Below the pieces are notes generated by a model. It saw only the letters and a list, made by a program, of their open reading frames with translations. It did no database searches and was not told the origin of the DNA. Below are positions 7,830-14,513 of a stretch of DNA of 18,079 nt, piece after piece. Source of the DNA: Alphaproteobacteria bacterium (GTDB lineage Bacteria; Pseudomonadota; Alphaproteobacteria; SMXP01). A program made the translations under genes and the position numbers. The stretch's first letter is position 1. Each line of letters begins with the position of its first letter. The stretch lies in assembly GCA_028280675.1 (NCBI GenBank), contig JANQLI010000071.1:1-18079 (forward strand), written 5' to 3'.

Positions 7830-9116
7830 ATGTCTGATAATACTCGACAAAAAGAGATACCGATTATCGGAGCTGGCATCATAGGCGTAACCACCGCCTT
7901 GGAAGCCCAGGAACGCGGCCACAAAGTTTATCTGATTGATAGAAAAGCTCCAGGCCAGGAAACATCTTTTGGAAATGCTGGTGTTCTGTCTGATTCATCT
8001 GTTTATGTGATAAATAACCCTGAGCTCCCCAAGAAACTTGCACAATTACTCTTCCGCAGAAACCCAAGCGTTAGAATAGACCCACATTTCATACTAAGAA
8101 ATTTTTCTTGGTTTATGCGCTTTCTCTCACATTCAACCTGGCCGCAAACATTACGGAGCAGTCAAGCATTACATAAGTTGCTCAGCACCTCCCTGGCCCT
8201 TCACCAAAAACGCATAAAATCTCTCGGCCTTGATAACATTTTAAATCAAAGGGGGTGGATACGACTCTTTCGCTCTCAGAATGCATTCGACTCATGCCGC
8301 AAAGAGTTCGCCCTGTTGGAACAGCTAGGTATTCGCTTTCGCACCATTCCAGGCGATGAGATTTCTGATTTAGAGCCCGCTCTGATGCAGAAATTCTATG
8401 CCGCTGTTCTTTTTGAGGATGCTCTCTCCATTGCATCACCTTGGGACCTTGTTCAAGCTTATTTTGATCAATTTCAGAAATTGGGCGGCCAATTCATTCA
8501 CCAAAAAGTCACAAAAATTCATACGTCTAAGACCTCATCACCGAATGAGAATTGGCAAATTAATCTGCAGGATGGAGGATTCATTTCTGTAAATGATTGC
8601 GTTATTGCAGCAGGACCATGGTCCGCTGATATTGTGAAATCTCTAGGCTATAAAGTTCCTCTCTCCTGGGAACGGGGCTACCATCTCCACCTCACAATGA
8701 ATGATCATCAGAAGTTACGACGACCTGTTCTTGATTACGAACGAGGGTATGTTCTATCTCCGCAAAAGGATCGAATTCGTGTTCTTACAGGTGTTGAACT
8801 TACCCATAGAGACGCGCCCCTGAATAATGACCAAATCAAGCAGGCAGTTGCAGAAGCTCGCCAGATCATCAATGCCGGAGACATTCTTGAAGACACCCCG
8901 TGGTTAGGATCGCGTCCTGTTCTCCCTGACAGCCTCCCCTGCATCGGCCCGGCCCCAACTCAGAAACACTTATGGTTCAATTTTGGGCATCAGCATATTG
9001 GCATGGCGTCCTCTACAGGAAGTGCCGAACTTTTATGCGACTTGCTCGAGGGAGTTCCGCCTAAAATCGATGGCTCATCTTTCCGGCCAAATAGGTTTAG
9101 AACATCATCCAAATAG
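7830..9116 (+). CDS. DadA-like FAD-dependent amino-acid dehydrogenase
   Basis: A flavoprotein of the DAO/DadA family (428 residues) that oxidises an amino acid or imino acid to the 2-oxo or imine form, usually passing electrons to the respiratory chain. The N-terminal Rossmann motif is GAGIIG (14-19), with the ribose-binding acid at Asp37. ETSFGNAGVL, typical of D-amino-acid dehydrogenases, follows. The C-terminal FAD signature is present: RPVLPDSLPCIGP, then LWFNFGHQHIGM and a GSAELLCDLL helix. Length and motifs fit DadA, but pipecolate/proline-type and glycine-oxidase-like relatives share this fold, so the substrate is open. The ATG has only a weak ribosome site. It lies after the TonB-receptor terminator and needs its own promoter. 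TATACT (7795-7800) is a possible -10, and ATATACTTGGTAC (7794-7806) matches the GTATAC operator at only 8 of 12 positions. Functionally it would feed a 2-oxo acid to the ThDP enzyme. Confidence 0.88.
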   Translation: MSDNTRQKEIPIIGAGIIGVTTALEAQERGHKVYLIDRKAPGQETSFGNAGVLSDSSVYVINNPELPKKLAQLLFRRNPSVRIDPHFILRNFSWFMRFLSHSTWPQTLRSSQALHKLLSTSLALHQKRIKSLGLDNILNQRGWIRLFRSQNAFDSCRKEFALLEQLGIRFRTIPGDEISDLEPALMQKFYAAVLFEDALSIASPWDLVQAYFDQFQKLGGQFIHQKVTKIHTSKTSSPNENWQINLQDGGFISVNDCVIAAGPWSADIVKSLGYKVPLSWERGYHLHLTMNDHQKLRRPVLDYERGYVLSPQKDRIRVLTGVELTHRDAPLNNDQIKQAVAEARQIINAGDILEDTPWLGSRPVLPDSLPCIGPAPTQKHLWFNFGHQHIGMASSTGSAELLCDLLEGVPPKIDGSSFRPNRFRTSSK

Positions 9117-9194
9117 CGCTGTTTCGCATTGCCAAAAATCATGCGTGGCAGGACTAAAAGCCAAGTAAACTCAGTATTTTAGCTCCTTCAAACC

Positions 9195-9222
9195 TTGACC
9201 ATAACCAGCCTTATGCTATGGT
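9195..9222 (+). promoter_or_regulatory. Candidate promoter of the IT-type permease
   Basis: TTGACC (9195-9200) and TATGGT (9217-9222) have a 16-bp spacer and match five and four of six consensus bases. If used, the leader is about 220 nt long and contains the 21-bp near-palindrome near its end. Confidence 0.35.
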
Positions 9223-9395
9223 CTTTTCTGGGAGAAGAGGGAGTTTCAAAGCAGCCAGAATTAAGTCGAGACTGAGCACATCATGAACATGTGGTGATGA
9301 GATAACAACCCCTGCAGATGATGGTTCACTCCTCCCCAGTCTATAAAGTGCCCTTATATGTTTGAGGGTCGCAAAGTCGAAGATGAGTCACGAGT

Positions 9396-9416
9396 ACGTC
9401 CCTTCTGAAGGAACGT
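9396..9416. promoter_or_regulatory. 21-bp near-palindrome, possible operator
   Basis: ACGTCCCTTC and GAAGGAACGT are symmetric around T9406 with one mismatch in ten pairs. The single-base centre excludes a normal RNA hairpin, so a dimeric DNA-binding protein is the more likely partner. It ends 32 bp before the permease start codon and is unlike the GTATAC sites. Confidence 0.45.
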
Positions 9417-9448
9417 GACATAGGATACAGAATGAAAGTTAGCTGAGA

Positions 9449-10900
9449 ATGGAACTCGTTGAACTTACTTTACCCCATTGGTATTTCCTTCTGATTGTTT
9501 TTGCCATTTTTGTTTCGATCGGGTTTCGCAAAGGCGTCATCATCCCATCAATAGTTGGTATCTTTGGACTTGGCTTTATGTCAGGCCTTGAAAATGGCCT
9601 TGGTCTTTTCCGAACTTTTATTCACTCAGTACAAATTGTTTTTGCGGCCTTATTGAATTCAGGTGTTGAACTTTTCGATATCATGCTTGTGATTGCACTC
9701 ATGGTCGCCATGCTCAACTCGCTAAAATCACAGGGCGCCGACCTTATTATGGTCGCACCGATGCAAAAGTTGATGGTAGGTCCTAAGACCGCATTCTTAG
9801 TTCTCGCTGTGACAATGTATCTCGCCGCAGCATTCTTCTGGCCAACGCCTGCCGTGGCTCTTGTGGGAACTGTTTTGATTCCTGTCGCTATGAAAGTCGG
9901 CTTGCCCGCAACCGCAGCTGCGGTTGCCGTCAACCTTGCGGGTCATGGGATGGCTTTATCCGCCGACCCGGTTATTCAAGGCGCAACAAACTTAACTGCA
10001 AGCGCAGCAAATATCGATCCTGCCGAATTATTGCCATATACAATTCTATTCTCTTTCACGACTGGCGGTGTTGCTATTATCTTAGCGTCCTATACGATTT
10101 GGCGCGACATGCGTAAGGGAATTCTGGTTCCAACGACGGTAGATGTTTCAGCCGGTTCCGTGGACGACACATTGATACCGGATGATCCAATCGAGCAAGG
10201 ACGATGGGCAAGACATTTTGCCATCGGCGTGCCAGTGACCCTGTTAAGTATTGTCTTATTGATGATCTATCAGGGGATTTTCGATCCCGAAAATGCTATT
10301 CGAGGTGGTGCCGCCACAGCTCTACTTGGTGGAGCGGCAACAGTTCTTCTTGTCTTCTCAACAGTCGCCACAAACGGTATCGCTTCCCTTGATAAAATTG
10401 CAGAACATACGCGTCACGGTTTCTTTTTCACCAGCAAAATCTTTGCACCGATCATACCTATCGCTGGTTTCTTTTTCCTTGGCAATCCTGATCATGCAGC
10501 GGCCGTTCTTGGCCAGGGAACACCGGGCTATCTTTTTGATATTGGCAGTAATATCAATCAATACATGGATGCCAATAAATACGCGCAAGCTATGGGCGTC
10601 ACCATTACGGGCATGCTGACGGGTATGGATGGGTCTGGTTTTTCAGGATTGCCCCTCGTAGGCTCTTTAACAGGGGCTCTCATCCCAGGAGGCGGAACAG
10701 ATACGGCCATTCTCGCGGCTCTTGGCCAGGTCGTGACAATCTTTACTGGTGGTGGCACCCTGGTCGCCTGGGCGTTTGGTGTGTGTGCTGATGCAGGTAT
10801 AGCCGGTATTGATCCAGCTAGTCTTGTCCGACGCAACTTCTTCCCTGTCATCACAGGAATGATTGTTACAACATTCCTCGCAATTAACTTGATGAGTTAA
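9449..10900 (+). CDS. Ion-transporter-superfamily inner-membrane permease
   Basis: A polytopic inner-membrane protein of 483 residues with about eleven to twelve hydrophobic segments and no signal peptide. The general pattern resembles carboxylate/gluconate permeases of the ion-transporter (IT) superfamily (GntP/CitMHS-like). It has two Gly/Pro/Ser-rich re-entrant-looking stretches, AGHGMALSADPVIQGA in the first half and GSGFSGLPLVGSLTG with ALIPGGGTDTAI in the second, plus a charged loop around residues 225-255. I cannot name the exact family or substrate. The position next to catabolic genes suggests uptake of the substrate or export of a product. The ATG at 9449 has no strong ribosome site, but the first hydrophobic segment begins shortly after it. 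Its stop codon overlaps the stop of the convergent SDR gene, so no terminator can lie between them. Confidence 0.82.
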   Translation: MELVELTLPHWYFLLIVFAIFVSIGFRKGVIIPSIVGIFGLGFMSGLENGLGLFRTFIHSVQIVFAALLNSGVELFDIMLVIALMVAMLNSLKSQGADLIMVAPMQKLMVGPKTAFLVLAVTMYLAAAFFWPTPAVALVGTVLIPVAMKVGLPATAAAVAVNLAGHGMALSADPVIQGATNLTASAANIDPAELLPYTILFSFTTGGVAIILASYTIWRDMRKGILVPTTVDVSAGSVDDTLIPDDPIEQGRWARHFAIGVPVTLLSIVLLMIYQGIFDPENAIRGGAATALLGGAATVLLVFSTVATNGIASLDKIAEHTRHGFFFTSKIFAPIIPIAGFFFLGNPDHAAAVLGQGTPGYLFDIGSNINQYMDANKYAQAMGVTITGMLTGMDGSGFSGLPLVGSLTGALIPGGGTDTAILAALGQVVTIFTGGGTLVAWAFGVCADAGIAGIDPASLVRRNFFPVITGMIVTTFLAINLMS

Positions 10901-11661
10901 ATCACAAGACCACCATCAACATGGATTACCTGACCAGTTATATGCCTTGCATCTTTCGATAATAGGAACTCAACCAATGCGGCAATATCATTTGGGTCAC
11001 CGTTTCGCTTTAATGCGCTTTTATTCGCTGCAACTTCTAATGCTTTGGGAGTAATTGCACGATGCGCAACGGCATCTTTCAGTGTATAACCAGGAACGAC
11101 ACAATTAACCGTGACTTCATGTGGTCCCATCTGCACAGCCAGTGTCTTTGCCAACGCCTCCATCCCTGACTTTGCAGCCGCTGTTACAGGAAACAACCCA
11201 TCATCATCAAAGCGATGCGACACAAACGAACTTACCGACACAACCCGCCCCCAATCCGATTGTTCCAGATGAGGCATCGCTTCCGTCATCATATCAAAAA
11301 AAGTGCCCGTGATAACTTGATACGAAAGATCAAGCATTTCACGAGACACATCTCCTATTAAGGTACGATCGGCAAAACCAGCATTGCTTACTATTTGGTC
11401 GAGACCCCCGAATATATCGACTGTGTTCTTCACTAAGTCACGCGCTGCGCTCCGATCAGCGAAATCGCATGATATCATTTCAACAGCTGCCCCCTTCTTA
11501 CGGATGGAATCAACTACCGACGAGAACGTTTCCATCTTAGCGCCATCTTCGCCACCACGAGCCTGCATGACGATAGAAACACCAGGTGCCGCAATACGTC
11601 GACATACAGCTGCGCCAATGCCACTTGAGGTACCAGTAACGAGAACAATCCGATCAGTCAC
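10897..11661 (-). CDS. SDR-family protein lacking the catalytic Tyr and Asn
   Basis: A classical short-chain dehydrogenase/reductase fold, 254 residues. The cofactor motif TGTSSGIG (9-16) and the SNAG stretch (92-95) are intact. The PG motif (CVVPGYTL) and the C-terminal VDGG are also normal. The active site is not: the YxxxK motif reads TAAAK, with Thr160 for Tyr and Lys164 retained, and the NxxGTF Asn is Val116. Ser145 remains. The tetrad N-S-Y-K is therefore V-S-T-K. It may be a binding or regulatory protein, or use an unusual mechanism. The gene starts with GTG 11661, preceded by GGAG (11670-11673) at 8 nt. It lies 13 bp after the TSUP permease gene, so the two are cotranscribed. Its last codon overlaps the convergent permease stop by four bases. 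Annotation as an active oxidoreductase would be unsafe. Confidence 0.9.
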   Translation of the reverse strand: MTDRIVLVTGTSSGIGAAVCRRIAAPGVSIVMQARGGEDGAKMETFSSVVDSIRKKGAAVEMISCDFADRSAARDLVKNTVDIFGGLDQIVSNAGFADRTLIGDVSREMLDLSYQVITGTFFDMMTEAMPHLEQSDWGRVVSVSSFVSHRFDDDGLFPVTAAAKSGMEALAKTLAVQMGPHEVTVNCVVPGYTLKDAVAHRAITPKALEVAANKSALKRNGDPNDIAALVEFLLSKDARHITGQVIHVDGGLVI

Positions 11662-11674
11662 GTGATGTGCTCCT

Positions 11675-12418
11675 TTAAACTAAAGTGAATAAAGCCATGA
11701 AAATAAGAATGACAGCAGCCAATGTTGACAAAAGAAGAATAGCATTCTGAATTTGATCGACTTTGGCATTTGTAATGACCCAACTCGACGCCCAAAACCC
11801 GACAAACAAGGCCGGGACGAAACCTAATCCAAGTCCTGCTTGTTCCAAATTAAAATCGCCAAAGAACCAAAGGATCAGAAGAGAAAGGCCTGCACCAATC
11901 ACAAAAAACATAGATAGGGTCGAACGGATCACATCTGGTGGATGTGAGTGATAAGCAAGTGCAATGGGAGGCGCGCCAATAGATGTCAATGTGCCCATAT
12001 ACCCAGAGGCCACCCCAGCCCCGACAAGGTAAGGCGCAGAGGTAGGTGTATGTAGCCCTGAGTAACGCAAGTACACAGCAATTAGAACAAGAATACCAAA
12101 GATCAGCTTATAGAGTTCAAGAGGAATAGCTGTGAGTGTTATCGCCGCAAGCAAAGATCCTGCGATACGCCCACCAGTCGATACGCTTAATCCATACCAA
12201 TCGATATGGTGGCGTTCACGAATTGACACCATGAATGACAGTGCAAATGCGAGAACAAGCAAAGGTCCAGGCACAAATCGCGGGTCAATGATCATTAAGA
12301 TGGGCGCTGCAATCATTCCGAAGCCTAGTCCAGTAGCTCCTTGGATCGATGCAGCAAAGAAAATGACGATAGATCCTAGAATAAAGAGAGGCCAACCTAT
12401 TACGTCGATAATTTCCAA
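11675..12418 (-). CDS. TauE/SafE (TSUP) family permease
   Basis: An inner-membrane permease of 247 residues with about eight hydrophobic segments in two halves. Two TSUP signatures are visible: GATGLGFGMIAAPIL near residue 28 and the related GYMGTLTSIGAPPIALAY in the second half. Known members move sulfite, sulfoacetate, sulfolactate or other small anions, mostly outward; the substrate here is unknown. The start is a TTG codon at 12418 with AGGA seven bases before it. No in-frame ATG lies upstream before the operator. The gene leads a two-gene unit with the SDR-like gene. Operator copy C lies 57 bp upstream, between it and gntR, so control by the adjacent GntR protein is likely. Export of an end product of the pathway would fit the family, but that is an inference. 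Confidence 0.9.
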   Translation of the reverse strand: MEIIDVIGWPLFILGSIVIFFAASIQGATGLGFGMIAAPILMIIDPRFVPGPLLVLAFALSFMVSIRERHHIDWYGLSVSTGGRIAGSLLAAITLTAIPLELYKLIFGILVLIAVYLRYSGLHTPTSAPYLVGAGVASGYMGTLTSIGAPPIALAYHSHPPDVIRSTLSMFFVIGAGLSLLILWFFGDFNLEQAGLGLGFVPALFVGFWASSWVITNAKVDQIQNAILLLSTLAAVILIFMALFTLV

Positions 12419-12474
12419 GGATATATCCTGTCCATGTGCCCCTGGGAGCTTGCAAATGGGGCGCCATCACTAGT

Positions 12475-12487
12475 GTATACTGTCTAC
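12475..12487. promoter_or_regulatory. GTATAC-N-GTATAC operator, copy C
   Basis: GTATACTGTCTAC matches the palindrome at 11 of 12 specified positions. It lies in the 178-bp gap between gntR and the TSUP gene. On the - strand TTGACT lies 20 bp before TATACA, which overlaps this site; that spacing is long for a promoter, so the exact promoter is unclear. Confidence 0.6.
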
Positions 12488-12596
12488 AAATCTCAGAAAA
12501 GTCAAACCTTGATAGCCTTTACGTCAACACCGGATGCCGATCATTATGTCAGGATTAGCTTCAACTTCTTAGACCGGGGTTTGCGATTTTATGATC

Positions 12597-13280
12597 TTAG
12601 TCGTCTTTTTCTTGAAAATCGGAAATAGTCTTACCAGCTTCCCGCACATGCTTCTTAGCCAAAACCGCAGCAAGCTCAGGCTCGGCTGCTAAAACAGCTT
12701 CTAATATAGACGCATGCTCACGCCAACTATCAGAAGCATATTGCTCATCTTCTTTACGTAACAACCAAGACGTCCGTTCGTGAATGGAGCGCATAAAACT
12801 CGACAGATAACGGTTCTGACTTGCATTCGCCAGGGAAAGGTGAAATTCGGCATTGAGCTCAATTAGACGCTCCGTGTCCTTATCCTTTTCCGCTTTATTC
12901 CCTTCTTCCAAGAGTTCGCTCAAAAAAAGATGCATGTCTTCGGTACAGCGCCGAGCAGCGAATTTAGCGCTGACACTTTCCAATTCAGCTCTGAGCTCAA
13001 TAATCTCGGCAATTTGTGCATCGGAAAGCGTGGGCACACGTGCGCCCTTGCGCATGCTAATCTCCACGATGCCTTCCGCAGCCAGCGCCTTCAAAGCTTC
13101 ACGAATAGGATTCCGCGACACCTGGAACATCTCTGCCAAACGACTCTCTGCCAAACGTTCGCCCGGTTTAAAGTCACCTTGGAAAATAGCTTGACGCAAG
13201 GCATCGGTAATCACACTGTTGAGTGATTGATGACCGCTACCAATATTCGCCCAGGGCTTTGCTTTGACGTCTTTTTCCAT
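12597..13280 (-). CDS. GntR-family transcriptional regulator, FCD (FadR) type
   Basis: A DNA-binding regulator of 227 residues. The winged helix-turn-helix covers about residues 18-82 (IFQGDFKPGERL, then SRNPIREALKALAAEG as recognition part, and RKGARV as wing). The all-helical FCD ligand domain follows, with the metal/ligand site Asn143, His147 (LNAEFH), His189 and His211. The first ligand is more often Asp; Asn is a known variant. FCD regulators usually repress catabolic genes and are released by a small carboxylate. The ATG at 13280 has a weak ribosome site, and a good promoter lies upstream. It sits beside the TSUP/SDR unit and is the only regulator in the window, hence the probable reader of the GTATAC palindromes. 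A weak 9-of-12 match (13360-13372) over its own -10 could allow autoregulation, but this region is AT-rich. Confidence 0.93.
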   Translation of the reverse strand: MEKDVKAKPWANIGSGHQSLNSVITDALRQAIFQGDFKPGERLAESRLAEMFQVSRNPIREALKALAAEGIVEISMRKGARVPTLSDAQIAEIIELRAELESVSAKFAARRCTEDMHLFLSELLEEGNKAEKDKDTERLIELNAEFHLSLANASQNRYLSSFMRSIHERTSWLLRKEDEQYASDSWREHASILEAVLAAEPELAAVLAKKHVREAGKTISDFQEKDD

Positions 13281-13290
13281 ATCTTCACGT

Positions 13291-13314
13291 ATTTAAAATA
13301 TTCTGGTTTTAAAT
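13291..13314. repeat. Inverted repeat in the gntR leader
   Basis: ATTTAAAA (13291-13298) and TTTTAAAT (13307-13314) are perfect 8-bp arms with an 8-bp spacer, between the gntR promoter and its start codon. The arms are all A/T, so chance is possible. As DNA it could be an autoregulatory site; as RNA it would be a weak hairpin. Confidence 0.4.
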
Positions 13315-13363
13315 GCTCACTATCCTACCCACTGCTTCTGGCCAGAACTAAAAAAGCATTTAT

Positions 13364-13393
13364 ATTATATACCTTTATAGACGCTTTGTGCAA
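13364..13393 (-). promoter_or_regulatory. Sigma-70 promoter of gntR
   Basis: On the - strand, TTGCAC (13393-13388) and a perfect TATAAT (13369-13364) are separated by 18 bp. This is the best promoter match in the window. It would give a leader of about 75 nt before the gntR ATG. Confidence 0.65.
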
Positions 13394-13422
13394 GTTGGGC
13401 CCTGAGCGTCTCACCGCTTCTC

Positions 13423-13477
13423 GTGACCTTCACACATTAGAGTGTGTCACAAAAGTGTCTTACAAGACCTTACTTTT
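13423..13477 (-). terminator. Weak terminator candidates after the rnf operon
   Basis: Two hairpins follow or overlap the rnfH stop. One is GTCTT/AAGAC (13457-13468), extended by AAAAGT/ACTTTT (13451-13456 and 13472-13477) past a 3-nt bulge, with four U on the transcript. The other is CACAC/GTGTG (13431-13446), extended by GTGA/TCAC. Neither has a long U-run, so termination is uncertain. Confidence 0.3.
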
Positions 13478-13802
13478 TTGCGACCACCGATTCGATTCGT
13501 CTGAGCTTATACTTCTTTTTCTCTAACAGCTGGGGATCAATTTTAATGGGGCGGTAAATTTCCACACGATCGCCCTCATGAACCTCGTCATTAAGCTCGG
13601 CGATTTCACCGAATATTCCAACCTTTTGAGTTGACAAGTTAATATCCGGAAATTCATCAAGAACGCCTGATTGCTCGATTGCTTGTGCGATCGTTGTCCC
13701 TTCCAGCACCTGGAATTCATGCCAGACTTGTTCTTCAGACGTCGCATAGGCCACGCCAATATCGATCATGCGGCCATCTTCTTTTGGTGTCGCCATATCC
13801 AT
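13470..13802 (-). CDS. rnfH: RnfH family (UPF0125) protein
   Basis: A small cytoplasmic protein of 110 residues with the beta-grasp (ubiquitin-like) fold of the RnfH/UPF0125 family. Family features seen: IDIGVAYATSEEQ at the start, GTTIAQAIEQSG, VGIFGEIAELNDEVHEGDRVEIYRPI in the middle, and LRR near the end. It is the last gene of the rnf operon, starting only 6 bp after the rnfE stop codon. Its biochemical role is not settled in any organism. RnfH genes accompany rnf operons in some bacteria but also occur beside toxin-antitoxin or ratA/smpB genes elsewhere. The first ATG (13802) has no clear ribosome site, so translational coupling to rnfE is likely. Met at codon 3 or 12 would be alternative starts, and family alignments usually begin near residue 12. 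Confidence 0.88.
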   Translation of the reverse strand: MDMATPKEDGRMIDIGVAYATSEEQVWHEFQVLEGTTIAQAIEQSGVLDEFPDINLSTQKVGIFGEIAELNDEVHEGDRVEIYRPIKIDPQLLEKKKYKLRRIESVVAKK

Positions 13803-13808
13803 TACTCG

Positions 13809-14513
13809 TTAAGACCCTGCGATATCCACGGCATTATCCTTGCCAAGAGCACCTGCCGCGCTCTTCGCCTCACGCGCACTTATATATTCATCAATGAGGC
13901 GTTTTCCAACGATTAAAAAACCTAGTGCGATAAAGCCGCCCGGCGGGAGAACAAACAACAGAAATCCACGATATTCAGGAATCAAAGTGACTTCCATGAA
14001 AGAGAAGGCATCCCCCAGCAGCAAAGCGGAATTTGCGAACAATGTGCCACTGCCAAGGATTTCACGAATGGCTCCTAAGCAAACCAGCACCACGATAAAG
14101 CCAATACCGGCCATCAACCCGTCGACGATGGAATCGCCAACACCATTTTTTGATGCGTAGGATTCAGCCCGCCCCAGAATAGCGCAGTTCGTTACGATCA
14201 ACGGAATGAACAAGCCCAAGACTTTGTATAGCTCATGCAGCCATGCATTCATCACCATATCCACGATGGTCACAATTGTCGCAATGATCAAAACAAAGGC
14301 AGGAATACGCACTTCTTGGGAGACAACATTGCGAAGGAGCGAAATGACCAGATTCGATGTCACCAAGACGAACAAAGTCGCAAGACCCATTCCAAGACCA
14401 TTTGTTGCAGTGCCAGTCACAGCCAACAAAGGACACAGAGCAAGCATTTGACTGAAGACTATATTGTTCTCCCAAATACCTTCCTTCGCATGGGCCTTAA
14501 AATCAATCGCCAT
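13809..14513 (-). CDS. rnfE: Rnf electron transport complex subunit E
   Basis: An integral membrane subunit (about six helices) of the Rnf complex, which couples electron transfer between reduced ferredoxin and NAD+ to ion movement across the inner membrane. Counting from ATG 14513 (234 residues), Cys27 in LALCPLLAV and Cys110 in VTNCAILGRAE are the conserved in-membrane cysteines. In RnfE/NqrD proteins these hold an iron-sulfur centre together with the RnfA partner. The frame extends upstream to a TTG at 14534 and an ATG at 14522. AAGGA at 8 nt before 14513 and the usual family N-terminus (short, KEGIWENN) favour 14513. That start overlaps the rnfG stop by 11 bp, so the two are translationally coupled. 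The C-terminal tail is hydrophilic and Ala-rich. No missing residues noted. Confidence 0.95.
   Translation of the reverse strand: MAIDFKAHAKEGIWENNIVFSQMLALCPLLAVTGTATNGLGMGLATLFVLVTSNLVISLLRNVVSQEVRIPAFVLIIATIVTIVDMVMNAWLHELYKVLGLFIPLIVTNCAILGRAESYASKNGVGDSIVDGLMAGIGFIVVLVCLGAIREILGSGTLFANSALLLGDAFSFMEVTLIPEYRGFLLFVLPPGGFIALGFLIVGKRLIDEYISAREAKSAAGALGKDNAVDIAGS

Larger units (their letters stand above)
9117..9448. other. Intergenic region before the permease gene
   Basis: 332 bp with no credible gene. It holds a sigma-70-like promoter candidate (9195-9222) and a 21-bp near-palindrome (9396-9416) close to the permease start, flanked by a further inverted pair, GTCACG (9387-9392) and CGTGAC (9414-9419). 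No clear terminator for the preceding FAD gene was found, so read-through is possible. Confidence 0.6.

Noticed and set aside
13227..13526. 99-codon + strand frame between gntR and rnfH
   Set aside because: It runs antisense to the start of gntR and the end of rnfH and across the gntR promoter, with no family features.
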